From Blastopirellula sp. J2-11 (GTDB lineage Bacteria > Planctomycetota > Planctomycetia > Pirellulales > Pirellulaceae), in the NCBI RefSeq assembly GCF_024584705.1, contig NZ_CP097384.1:5766001-5830000 (forward strand): 64,000 bases of DNA, in the 5' to 3' direction. Below are positions 51,223 through 59,946 of this stretch, in pieces. The position numbers and the translations under genes were made by a program. Under the pieces are notes generated by a model. It made no database searches, was not told the origin of the DNA, and worked only from the letters and a program-made list of their open reading frames with translations. How positions within the stretch are numbered: the first letter of the stretch is position 1; the number at the start of each line of letters is the position of its first letter.

Positions 51223-53706
51223 ATGCCGCGTAAACCGACAATCTGCAAGCTCCTCGGACTGACGCTGCTGCTCTGCGCTGGCCGGCTCTGCGCGGATGAA
51301 TCGGCCGACGTGCAGATGATCGCCGGGCTGCGACAACGGCAACTGTTCGCCCTGGCCGAAAAATACGCCGCCGAACGATTGGTCGCGCCAGACCAGGATC
51401 AGGCCGAGCGCAGCGTGTTGGCCGGCGAGTTGATTCGCACCTTCGCCGCGCATGCGCTCAATTCGCCAACCGGCGATCGCAATCGTTGGTGGACCGCCGC
51501 GCAGAGCGTGCCAACCGAATACGCCAAGCAGTTTGGGGGCGACCCGCGACAGATTATCGTCGAATCCCAAAGCGCGCTCGCGATGCTCGCCCAAGCCGAG
51601 CAAATTCGGCAAGAGTCCGAACTCGGCGCCGCCGGCGCCGAATCGGTTGAGCAAACGCAGCTGCTGTTGCGCAAGTCGATCGCGCGGCTGGAAGGTTTGC
51701 TGGCCGAAGCGAAACGACTGACGATCGCCGCCGATCTGCAGCGCGGCGCACCAGGGCTATCAGGTGAAGAACTGACCGGGCTATCGCGCAACTTACAGTT
51801 TGAATTGGCCCGCGCACTTGAGAATCAGGCGCTCACCTATCCGCCAGAAAGTCTTGATCGGATCAACTCGCTGACGCAAGTTTTAACAACGCTCGACCCG
51901 CTGACCAAGTTGGGGGATTCGTCGCCGATTACGTGGCCAAGTCGTTTGGCCGAAATCCGAGCTTTGCGATTGTTGCAAAAATATGCGGAAGCGGAGAACG
52001 CGATCATAACGCTCGCCGACGGTAAGCCGCCGGCCGGCGTATTGCTGAAAGCGAAGGCCGAGCAGATTCGCTTGGCGCTCGATGCCGGACAAATCGACGT
52101 TGCGAAACAACTGATCGATCAGGGACGTCAACTGAACGGCGTCACTTCGCCGGAACTCGACTTCGCTTACTTTCAGACCTACGTCGCGCTCTGGCAAGCG
52201 GCCGCCAAAAATGGGGACGCAGCCGGAGCCAAATGGCAAGCGCAAGCTTCTGCCGTCATTCGCGATCTTGAGCAACTTTACGGCGCCTATTGGGCGCGCC
52301 GCGCTGAACTGCTGCTGACGCAAAACGCTCAATCGGCCGGAACCAAAGACATTGATCTGCTCCAGCGAACTGCCGACGGATACTACCGCCGCGGGCAATA
52401 TGTCGATGCGATCGCGACGTATGATCGCGCGGCGGCCGCCGCAGCGGAAGAGAAAAAAGGGGACCGCGAGTTTCAACTGCGGCAGACGGCCGCGGCGGTC
52501 TTGGCGAAACAACAGCGGTACGCCGACGCCGCGAAACGACTCCGGCAACTCGCCAATCTGTTTCCGTCGCAAGAGAAAGCGGGAGAAACTCACTTAACTT
52601 CCGCCTACTATCAATCACTGGCGATGCGAGCCGATCCCAGCCTTAACGACAAGACCTATGTCGATCAATTGCGTGAGCACCTGATCCGCTGGCCGACCAG
52701 CCAAACGGCCGATCGCGCGCGACTCTGGTTGGCTCAGTATCAACTGGCCAACGGAGATGCCGGCCAAGCGGTCGATACGCTGCTGCCGATTCCGGCCGAT
52801 TTTGACGAAGCGGAGGAAGCGGCGATTTTAGCGGCGGCGGCGATTCGGGAGCATTTTTCCCAAGCCAGCGCCACCGGAGAAATATCACCGCGCGACGTCG
52901 CGCAAGTGCAATCCTTTCTCGAACGGTATGCGCTGACCTCGCCATCGGCTGAAGCGCGCCGCACAGCCGCCGAAGCGCTGGCCGAACTGCTGCTGTTTTA
53001 CGTGAAGAATGGCTATGCCACGGCGCAAACGACCATTCGCTTGGCCCTACAAGCCAACGCCGACGCTCCGATAAATTGGCGCAGTCGGATGCAGTCGCTG
53101 TTGGTTATCGCGCTTGCCGGCGGTGGAGACGAACAAGGCGCCGCCGCCGCCCTGGCCGACGTGAGCGGCGGTGAGCCGGAGAAGCTGTTTCAAGTGATCG
53201 CCGCTTTGCAACAGATCAGTCGCACCGCGAGAGGAGACGCCAAATCGCAACTCGCCAAACTGCAGTTGCAAGCGATCGAACAGCTTAAGCCGCGTGCTGT
53301 GCAATTGCCGCCGCCGCAACAATCGCAACTGCAAAAGCTTGAAGCCGACGCGTTGGCCGCTTCCGGAAACCGTCAGGCGGCGCTAGCCGAGATGCGCACC
53401 GTCGCTCAAACCCAGCCAAAAGACGTGGTGCTGCAAGTCGCGCTGGCCGAACTGTTAGCCGCCGACGGCTCGGTCGCCGAGCGCCGCGAAGCGCTAAATA
53501 TCTGGCGTTTGATCGGCGCCAGGATGAGCCAACCGCAATCGGATCGCTGGTATCAAGCGAAGTACGAAACGGCCCGTCTGCAAATCACGCTAGGCGAGAA
53601 CGAGGAAGCGGCGAAACTGCTGAAGTACCTGCAGACGCTCTACCCCGATCTCGGCGGCCCCCAGTGGAAGCCGAGATTTGAGAAGTTGATTACAACAGCA
53701 AAGTAG
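51223..53706 (+). CDS. large secreted TPR-repeat protein
   Basis: 827 residues with a signal peptide (KPTICKLLGLTLLLCAGRLCADES). The rest is helical TPR-like repeats rich in Ala, Gln and Leu, for example GYYRRGQYVDAIATYDRAAAAAAEEKKGDREFQLRQTAAAVLAKQQRYADAAKRLRQLANLFPSQEKA and a final pair ending ENEEAAKLLKYLQTLYPDLGGPQW. It starts nine bases after the second exbD and closes the operon. It is probably a periplasmic scaffold or partner of the vWA domain, as YbgF/CpoB is for Tol-Pal, though much larger. Confidence 0.85.
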   Translation: MPRKPTICKLLGLTLLLCAGRLCADESADVQMIAGLRQRQLFALAEKYAAERLVAPDQDQAERSVLAGELIRTFAAHALNSPTGDRNRWWTAAQSVPTEYAKQFGGDPRQIIVESQSALAMLAQAEQIRQESELGAAGAESVEQTQLLLRKSIARLEGLLAEAKRLTIAADLQRGAPGLSGEELTGLSRNLQFELARALENQALTYPPESLDRINSLTQVLTTLDPLTKLGDSSPITWPSRLAEIRALRLLQKYAEAENAIITLADGKPPAGVLLKAKAEQIRLALDAGQIDVAKQLIDQGRQLNGVTSPELDFAYFQTYVALWQAAAKNGDAAGAKWQAQASAVIRDLEQLYGAYWARRAELLLTQNAQSAGTKDIDLLQRTADGYYRRGQYVDAIATYDRAAAAAAEEKKGDREFQLRQTAAAVLAKQQRYADAAKRLRQLANLFPSQEKAGETHLTSAYYQSLAMRADPSLNDKTYVDQLREHLIRWPTSQTADRARLWLAQYQLANGDAGQAVDTLLPIPADFDEAEEAAILAAAAIREHFSQASATGEISPRDVAQVQSFLERYALTSPSAEARRTAAEALAELLLFYVKNGYATAQTTIRLALQANADAPINWRSRMQSLLVIALAGGGDEQGAAAALADVSGGEPEKLFQVIAALQQISRTARGDAKSQLAKLQLQAIEQLKPRAVQLPPPQQSQLQKLEADALAASGNRQAALAEMRTVAQTQPKDVVLQVALAELLAADGSVAERREALNIWRLIGARMSQPQSDRWYQAKYETARLQITLGENEEAAKLLKYLQTLYPDLGGPQWKPRFEKLITTAK

Positions 53707-53752
53707 TGTGGATGATATCCGGCGCCAAAAAATTCGGCGCAAGCTCTCTTTC

Positions 53753-54628
53753 CTACTTTGCCGTCCGCTTGCTCTCCTCGTCGGCGCTCGGAAAGTCATC
53801 CGGAATGGGCTGCGTCACCGCGCCGGTCGCCGCCCATTCGGCGCCGCGGCACAAAGTCGTGATAAAGCCAACGCATTCCATCGAGTAGTCGGCGTGTCCC
53901 ATCGGCGTGTGAAAGACGCGCCCGTCGCCATACTGAATGGTCATCAGCATCGGTTCGTGCCGACCGCTTCCTCCTTTGCCTGGCTCGGCGTAGGCGGTCG
54001 CGAGGATGTGCATATTTTCACCGGGGCCGCGAAGCTGATCGTAGAGTTCGTCTTGACTATGCATCCAGGCCTTTGGCATTCCCTTGGTGATCGGATGCTC
54101 AGCGTCGCGCACGACAACCTGGAAGGGATGTTGTGCGCCATGGTGACCGCCGGAACCGGGATCCGTGTTGCGGACGACCTCTCCTTCTTTACCGTAATAG
54201 ATGTAGGGGCCCGACTTCTCGTTGCGGCCGCCCCAGCCGCCGAGTCCGATCATGCGGTTGTACTGATCCCAATTGCCAAACGCATTGTCAGCGGCATGAA
54301 TCACCACAAAACCGCCGCCATTTTTGACGTAGTCGACAAACGCTTCCTGCGTCGCTTTCGGCCAGGGCTGACCGTTGTAGTTGCTAATCACGACGTCGTA
54401 ATTTTTAAACTCCGGCGCAAAGCCTTCCGTCGACTTCGGCTCGGTCGTGGCCACATCGACCGTAAAGAGATCTGTTTTGATCAGATCGGCTTTCATCATC
54501 CGCGTCGTCTTGGGCCAGATGCCGTGGTTGTTTTGACCATCGACGATCAGCGCTTTCAATTTCGCATCAGCGGCAAAGCCAGGCGCCGCCAGCGCCAACA
54601 GGCAAAGTAAGGTGCAGAACATGCGCAT
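53753..54628 (-). CDS. secreted ThuA-like protein
   Basis: 291 residues from ATG 54628 (MRMFCTLLCLLALAAPGFAAD), with GGAG eight bases upstream; the longer frame to 54718 is not conserved. Signal peptide, then a ThuA/class I GATase-like fold (LKALIVDGQNNHGIWPKTTRMMKADL; YDVVISNYNGQPWPKATQEAFVDYVKNGGGFVVIHAADNAFGNW; DEHPITKGMP-like AEHPITKGMPKAWMHSQDELYDQLRG; VFHTPMGHADYSM). Planctomycetes hold many such proteins, often in sugar-degradation loci. The catalytic role is unclear. Its 3' end faces the TPR gene tail to tail. Confidence 0.9.
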   Translation of the reverse strand: MRMFCTLLCLLALAAPGFAADAKLKALIVDGQNNHGIWPKTTRMMKADLIKTDLFTVDVATTEPKSTEGFAPEFKNYDVVISNYNGQPWPKATQEAFVDYVKNGGGFVVIHAADNAFGNWDQYNRMIGLGGWGGRNEKSGPYIYYGKEGEVVRNTDPGSGGHHGAQHPFQVVVRDAEHPITKGMPKAWMHSQDELYDQLRGPGENMHILATAYAEPGKGGSGRHEPMLMTIQYGDGRVFHTPMGHADYSMECVGFITTLCRGAEWAATGAVTQPIPDDFPSADEESKRTAK

Positions 54629-54680
54629 GAGGGAAACTCCGGAGTGCGAAAGGGGAGGAAAGTAGTCGAACGCGTGTCGC

Positions 54681-55292
54681 TTAGCGTCGTGAACGTTTGT
54701 AACGGATATTGCAACCAATCGCGATCGTCTCCGTCTTAGCGGGGCGTTCCCCCTTCAGTGCGGCGTCGATCGCTAATTGCACATAATTGGTCTGCGCCTT
54801 GTCGGCGTCGGTCGAGTCATCGAGAGCGCCCATATAGACGATCTCGCGTTTTTTATTCAGCACGAAAAACTCCGGCGTACGCGTCGCCCCAAATTGCTTA
54901 CCACTCTCTTGAGAAGTGTCGGCCAGGTAAGCGAAGGCGAACTTTTTCTCGGCGGCCCGCTCTTTCATCGCCGCCAACGAATCCTCTTCCACCAAATTGC
55001 AATTGATCGCAACGACGGCGACACGGCTATCGGCCGCCGCGTACAGAGCGGCGAGCTGATTCAAGCGATCTTCGTAGTCGACCGCGTAAGGACACGTATT
55101 GCAGGTGAAAGCGACGACGACGACCTCTTTGGCTTGCAGATCAGACAGCGAGTGCTTTTGTCCATCGACGCCAGGCAAATCTTGCCAGACAGGCGCCTTA
55201 TCGCCGATGTTTTTGACAGGGTTAAACTCGCCGGCCGTCAGTAACGTAGTCAGACTAAACAGCGCAACGAGGGTCCAGAGTCGTGAGAGCAT
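54681..55292 (-). CDS. secreted thioredoxin-like (redoxin) protein
   Basis: 203 residues with a signal peptide (MLSRLWTLVALFSLTTLLTAGE). The AhpC/TSA-redoxin fold has the redox pair Cys64-x2-Cys67 (AFTCNTCPYAVDYE), FAYLADTSQESGKQFGATRTPEFFVLNKKREIVYMGALDD with the cis-Pro region TRTPEFF, and a C-terminal TIAIGCNIRYK. Periplasmic thiol-disulfide activity is inferred. It lies 52 bases upstream of thuA-like gene on the same strand. Confidence 0.9.
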   Translation of the reverse strand: MLSRLWTLVALFSLTTLLTAGEFNPVKNIGDKAPVWQDLPGVDGQKHSLSDLQAKEVVVVAFTCNTCPYAVDYEDRLNQLAALYAAADSRVAVVAINCNLVEEDSLAAMKERAAEKKFAFAYLADTSQESGKQFGATRTPEFFVLNKKREIVYMGALDDSTDADKAQTNYVQLAIDAALKGERPAKTETIAIGCNIRYKRSRR

Positions 55293-55380
55293 TGTTTACT
55301 TTGGGTGAAGGATCGAAGGGCGAGCCGTTCTACCTAGTTTAACGAGCCGCGCCCCAGATTTCACCATTGCTTGAGCAAAC

Positions 55381-55420
55381 CAAGAAAAACAAAGGCCGTC
55401 CCCAGGACAGGACGGCCTTT
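55381..55420 (-). terminator. terminator of the tad operon
   Basis: A perfect 12-bp stem CAAAGGCCGTCC / GGACGGCCTTTG with an 8-base loop (55389-55420). On the minus strand it is followed by GTTTTTCTT-type sequence (55388-55381). It lies 120 bases after the TadG gene. Confidence 0.88.
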
Positions 55421-55539
55421 GTCAGCAACGGGCAACACACGCAATAAACGACTCGAGGTTATTCTCTCTGCTGTTTCAAGGGAGGATGGCCGACGGCGAC
55501 CGAAATCGCCGCCGACCATCCGGCAGGACACGTCCCGTT

Positions 55540-57417
55540 TTAATTCACTGTGATCTCATAAACCAATTGCGGCGGCGGAACCTTGGCCGCGATCTGACCG
55601 AATGCGTCGAGCAATTGCTGCTCCATTTCGGCCACCGTCGCTCCGCCGGGGACCGCGATATGAACGCCGCCGCAAGCGAACGCGATCGCCGTCATCAAGT
55701 TTCGATCGGCATCCAAGCCGACGCTCATCGTGTGGATCGTCACGTCCAGCTTGTGAGCCTGGACCGCTTCGTAGAAAGCGTATTGCTTGGATTTGTCATT
55801 GGTGCTGTAGTCCGCATCGCCATCCCCATCGAAGTCGGTGTAGTCAGCCCAGTCCCATTCGTACGGCAGGCTCCATCTGTTGGGGTAGCGGTTCGCTTGG
55901 CCGTCGGTCATCACCACCATCGTCGGCCGCGCTCCATGCCGCGAATGTTCGGTCAGCAGCTCACTCGCCTCTTTTACGCCGTATCCCATGCCGGTGTACG
56001 AACCGTAATGGCCTGACTGCTTGTGACGTTGAATCAGGTTGAGCGTATCGTAGTCTTCGCTGATGTTGTTTCCGCCGAGCGTCGCGTACTCGCCATGCTC
56101 GTCGAGCGTATGTTCGACCCGGGCGCTTTCGTCATACGAGACGACGCCGACTTCGTCGCCAAAGTCGAGATCATCCAAAAACGAGAGGAACAACGTGAAG
56201 CCGTTCTTCACCGCATGAAACGGATAGTGGGGCGCCTTCCAGAGATCCTGGGTCTGCCAAGAGTTGTACTTTTTCGCAAGCCAATAGTTGGCCAACGTGA
56301 CCCCGCCGTACATGTTGCGATAGTCGGCCGAACGGACGTCGTTGTCATTGCGGCAATAGTTGATGTAGTCATCCCAACTGCCGGAGGCGTAAGGATAAGA
56401 AACGTCGTAGAGTCCGAACGCGCTTTTCACGGCGCTGTTGGTGTCTTCAAAGCGCTCGCCATAACCAGAGCCTTCACCACTACTATTGCAACCCGATTTG
56501 ACCCAGGCCTTGGTGATCACGCGATTGTTGTTGTAGCCGGTTCCTTGGAAGGTTCCGGTCTTCCCTTGGTTTAGATTGTCGTACTTGTATTTATTGCCGT
56601 TATCAAACTGCAGCACGACGTTCGACAAATCTTTTGACGATTGCACATAGACTTCGGTCCCTTTGAACGTGACCTGAACTTGTGAATCGCATCCGCTTGT
56701 CGGCGCCGCGCCGACTACCGTCAGATATGTCGGCTCCAGCGGCAAATCGCCGACATTGGGACTCATCGAAGTAAAGATGTCTCGCAAGTTCTGCGTAACC
56801 GCATCCTTGCCCAGGCGATTGATCGCTTTGAACTGGCTGTCGTCATTCATCGAGCCCGAGAAGTCGAGCACGACCACCATATCGCGAGCTTCGACAAAGC
56901 TGGTCGCCGAGGTGACCAGCGGAATCGAAGGGATACCGACCGCCCACCCAAACGCCAACGGCACGCGGCCGTCGGGAGCTTCCAGGTTCGGTTGATCGCG
57001 ATGGGCTTCGACTTTCACGACGTTGTAAGGGCCGTTGGTCCAGTCATACGTCCATTCGCCGCTGCCGGGATCATACGTACGCTTGCCAAACACGACATCG
57101 CGATCAGCGTTGAGATATACTCCGTTCGCCGCCGCCACATCGACCGCCATTTGTTTGGCGAACGAAATCGAGATCGAATTGGGGTCGCCGCCGCTATCAC
57201 CTGCTTGAGCGACAGCCGAAGTGATTTCTTGCGAAGCGGCCAAGGCCGCCGCATCCACTGCGTTCTGCATTCGGGTTTGTTCCAACGAAATCAACCCTGT
57301 GTCGATGCCGAAAGAAATGAATGCGAACAAAACGGCCATCACGACGGCGGCCAACACGACGAAGATCCCCTTGCGAGCCGAGCGTCGATTGGTCCAATTG
57401 CAGGCGAAACGAGGCAT
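55540..57417 (-). CDS. TadG-like protein with vWA domain
   Basis: 625 residues. The N-terminus RRSARKGIFVVLAAVVMAVLFAFISFGIDTGLISLEQTRMQNAVDAAALAASQE is the TadG/pseudopilin segment with a membrane helix. A vWA domain begins at VVVLDFSGSMNDDSQ (MIDAS DxSxS) and continues after a large insertion to DEVGVVSYDESARVEH and ARPTMVVMTDGQANRYP. The insertion (about 245-380) is Tyr/Asn/Ser-rich. Tad/Flp systems make adhesive pili; TadG is a putative tip or cell-wall anchor. Third gene of TadE-TadE-TadG. Confidence 0.9.
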   Translation of the reverse strand: MPRFACNWTNRRSARKGIFVVLAAVVMAVLFAFISFGIDTGLISLEQTRMQNAVDAAALAASQEITSAVAQAGDSGGDPNSISISFAKQMAVDVAAANGVYLNADRDVVFGKRTYDPGSGEWTYDWTNGPYNVVKVEAHRDQPNLEAPDGRVPLAFGWAVGIPSIPLVTSATSFVEARDMVVVLDFSGSMNDDSQFKAINRLGKDAVTQNLRDIFTSMSPNVGDLPLEPTYLTVVGAAPTSGCDSQVQVTFKGTEVYVQSSKDLSNVVLQFDNGNKYKYDNLNQGKTGTFQGTGYNNNRVITKAWVKSGCNSSGEGSGYGERFEDTNSAVKSAFGLYDVSYPYASGSWDDYINYCRNDNDVRSADYRNMYGGVTLANYWLAKKYNSWQTQDLWKAPHYPFHAVKNGFTLFLSFLDDLDFGDEVGVVSYDESARVEHTLDEHGEYATLGGNNISEDYDTLNLIQRHKQSGHYGSYTGMGYGVKEASELLTEHSRHGARPTMVVMTDGQANRYPNRWSLPYEWDWADYTDFDGDGDADYSTNDKSKQYAFYEAVQAHKLDVTIHTMSVGLDADRNLMTAIAFACGGVHIAVPGGATVAEMEQQLLDAFGQIAAKVPPPQLVYEITVN

Positions 57418-57469
57418 AGCGAAATTCTCCCAGATTTGGCGTATTCAAAAGGACGTCGCGACAGCGCGA

Positions 57470-57949
57470 TTACTGAACGATCGTGCTCTTGCTATTGCGA
57501 AATACGACCTTACTCACCAATTTGAATTGGTTCTCGTTGTCGTTATGCGTTGAGGTCAACGAAGTAAGCGGCGTCTCGATTCGCAGCTCAAACAACTGGA
57601 AGTCATTCGCGGGATCATCCAGATCAAACTCGTTGCCAGGATCGTCGGGAAACTCGATAAAGACGTCGACTTCTTCCGGGTCAAATCCAGCGGCCGCCAA
57701 CGTATTGCGAACATCTTGTTTGATTTTGTCGTTGGACTGAATCCCCTGCGCCACCCAGTCCGCACGATCCATCGCGCCCAATCGCGCGCCGTCGCGCGCC
57801 GCTTGCGCCATCACCGAGTGGGAGTCAAACAGCTTGCTTCCCTGGATCAAGCCGACGACCATCGTCAAAAACAACGGCGCTACGACGGCAAATTCTACGG
57901 TCGCCGTTCCACGGCGACTGGCGACTTGTTTTCGGCGAAAGCGTAACAT
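57470..57949 (-). CDS. TadE-like pseudopilin
   Basis: 159 residues. SRRGTATVEFAVVAPLFLTMVVGLIQGSKLFDSHSVMAQAARDGARLGAM is the TadE motif: a Gly/Ala before the prepilin-peptidase site, then Glu and a hydrophobic helix. The remainder is a periplasmic beta domain with Asp/Asn-rich stretch. It lies between a second TadE-like gene and TadG; spacing 52 and 48 bases. Confidence 0.92.
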   Translation of the reverse strand: MLRFRRKQVASRRGTATVEFAVVAPLFLTMVVGLIQGSKLFDSHSVMAQAARDGARLGAMDRADWVAQGIQSNDKIKQDVRNTLAAAGFDPEEVDVFIEFPDDPGNEFDLDDPANDFQLFELRIETPLTSLTSTHNDNENQFKLVSKVVFRNSKSTIVQ

Positions 57950-57997
57950 CGGCCTCTTTCCTTTCCAACAACGTGTGTCTGGTTGTGACGTAACCGG

Positions 57998-58474
57998 CTA
58001 TTCGTGACGCGTAATTGATTGGCCGCCCAAGACGGCGTCAGCCGACCAAGGCTGCGGCACGATGGTTACGTCTCCGTAGCGTACCGTCGCGCGGATCAGA
58101 AACATCTGTCGCGACTCGGCTTCGGATAATTCGAGATCGGGCAAGCCTGCCCAATCATTGGAGTTGGCGGGAAGATCGCCGCCGTCATCAAAGAAACTGG
58201 CGTCCTTGACCTGGATGGTCACCGCGTCAGTGTTGACGGCTGATTTCATTTGATTGCGTGCGTAGGCGACGACTTCTTCGGTCGTCGCTCCACTCGCAGC
58301 GCCCCAGCGGGCCGCGTTTCGACACGCGTTTTTCAGTACGTTTGAGACCATCGTCGCATGGCCGAACTCCATGATTGCAAACACAAACAAGAAGAATACC
58401 GGCAATACCAAAGCGGTTTCGACGAGCGTTGCGCCACGGCGATCGGCAGTTCGTACTTTGCGTACTCGTAACAT
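57998..58474 (-). CDS. TadE-like pseudopilin
   Basis: 158 residues from ATG 58474 (MLRVRKVRTADRRGATLVETALVLPVFFLFVFAIMEFGHATMVSNVLKNACRNAARWGA). Same TadE organisation as its neighbour. A longer frame to 58576 has no similarity before this Met. First gene of the three-gene minor-pseudopilin operon. The rest of the Tad machinery (ATPase, secretin, Flp) is not in this window. Confidence 0.92.
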   Translation of the reverse strand: MLRVRKVRTADRRGATLVETALVLPVFFLFVFAIMEFGHATMVSNVLKNACRNAARWGAASGATTEEVVAYARNQMKSAVNTDAVTIQVKDASFFDDGGDLPANSNDWAGLPDLELSEAESRQMFLIRATVRYGDVTIVPQPWSADAVLGGQSITRHE

Positions 58475-58732
58475 ACGACGTGCGTCTTTACGAAAAGTGG
58501 ATCGCCGAGAAAAACCGGCGAACAGGGAAAAGGAATCGAGCGAGATAAGCTGCGTCGGCAGCCGAATAGCCGCCAACAGAAACGTAGGTCAGAACGCCGG
58601 CGAAAGTCGCGGAAGAATGGAGAATTCTTGATAGATTTCAGGCTAGAGGGATCGTAGTGATTCTGCGGCCCTGCTAACCGCTTCAGCCGCTGAAACTAAA
58701 CCCAAAACAAGGGCGCCGGACAAGAAACAAAA

Positions 58733-58762
58733 AACGGCGTCAACCTGACGGTTGACGCCGTT
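58733..58762 (-). terminator. terminator of the NHL-protein gene
   Basis: A perfect 13-bp stem AACGGCGTCAACC / GGTTGACGCCGTT with a 4-base loop, followed on the minus strand by TTTTTGTTTCTTG. Confidence 0.93.
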
Positions 58763-58792
58763 GGCGACTTGATCGCTCTTTTCTTCTCGGCT

Positions 58793-59845
58793 TTAGCCCA
58801 CCTTCTTCAGGAAGGAGACGCGGCCGCCGACAACCCATTCGGCAAGATAGATGTTGCCATCCGCGTCAAATGTCGCGTCGTGCGGATGAACAAACTTTCC
58901 CTCGACCCACTTGTCGCGCTGCGACCGAACGCGGCGACCATTCGCGTTGACCGTCTTCCGCCAGGCCGGATCGTCATCGAGATAGGTGATGACGTTGTTC
59001 TCTTTGTCGAGCAGCGTCAGCCGCGAATCCAATTCGCCGACCAGCATCACTTCTCCCTGCACGTCCAGCGACGAAGGATAAACCAGGTTGTCGACATAGC
59101 TCAAATGCTCGCCATCCAGCGAGAAATATTGCAGGCGATTGTTGGCCCGATCGGTCACCGCTAACGACGGCTCACGACCAGGACGCGTATCGACGTACAG
59201 ACCGTGCGGACAATTCAGCTCGCCCGGCTTGGTTCCGCGACCGCCCCAACTGCGGACCCAATTCGCGTCTGCGTCATACTGATGGACATAGTGCGAACCA
59301 TATCCGTCGCCTACATAAAAGCCGCCGCTCGGCGCCAGGGCGATGTTGGTCGGGCAATAGCCCTTCGCATTTTTGTACTTGCCCGATTGTTCAGGAAAAC
59401 CTTGCCTCCAAACCACTTCGCCCTTCAGGTCCAGCTTGGCGATCTGGCGATTTTTGACGTCGCACAAGTAGAGAAACTCTTGCCCATCTTCGGCACGCAA
59501 TTCCAGTCCATGTCCGCCGCCGTGAAACTCTTTGCCAAACGAGCGAACGCATTTACCATCAGCGTCAAATGCGACAACGGCGTCCATCGCTTCGCCAGCG
59601 GGACTTTGATGCGTGATATAAATGAGGCCAGACTTATCAAGCGCGACGCCGTGCGTCGCGCCCCACTGGACGCTGCTGGGAAGTTCGCCCCAATAATGGT
59701 GACATTCGTAGGTATGCTCTCCAGAACCGACGCGAACCGGCGCAGAGCCCGATTTGTTTTCGGCACGTAGAAACAAAGGAGTCGCCGCAACGGTAGCGGC
59801 GACGGCAGTTGATTGGAGAAATTGTCGTCGTGTTGGCGAAGCCAT
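58793..59845 (-). CDS. Tat-exported NHL-repeat beta-propeller protein
   Basis: 350 residues. MASPTRRQFLQSTAVAATVAATPLFLRAE is a Tat signal (RRQFLQ). NHL repeats follow (THGVALDKSGLIYITHQ; YLCDVKNRQIAKLDLKGEVVWRQG; PTNIALAPSGGFYVGDGYGSHYVHQYDADANWVRSWGGRGTKPGELNCPHGLYVD; VHPHDATFDADGNIYLAEW), forming a six-bladed propeller like peptidyl-hydroxyglycine lyase. Conserved His residues at blade tops (HGLEL, CPHGL, HPHD) could bind a metal. Function unknown. Divergent from the helicase by 101 bases. Confidence 0.9.
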   Translation of the reverse strand: MASPTRRQFLQSTAVAATVAATPLFLRAENKSGSAPVRVGSGEHTYECHHYWGELPSSVQWGATHGVALDKSGLIYITHQSPAGEAMDAVVAFDADGKCVRSFGKEFHGGGHGLELRAEDGQEFLYLCDVKNRQIAKLDLKGEVVWRQGFPEQSGKYKNAKGYCPTNIALAPSGGFYVGDGYGSHYVHQYDADANWVRSWGGRGTKPGELNCPHGLYVDTRPGREPSLAVTDRANNRLQYFSLDGEHLSYVDNLVYPSSLDVQGEVMLVGELDSRLTLLDKENNVITYLDDDPAWRKTVNANGRRVRSQRDKWVEGKFVHPHDATFDADGNIYLAEWVVGGRVSFLKKVG

Positions 59846-59946
59846 GCGGCGGGAACCTTATCGGGGGCTAAACTAGGAAAGCGTTTGCAACGGCGGTAAG
59901 CCAGAAAATCTGTACGTAATCTCTTCATTTTACGAGAACTCGCCTC

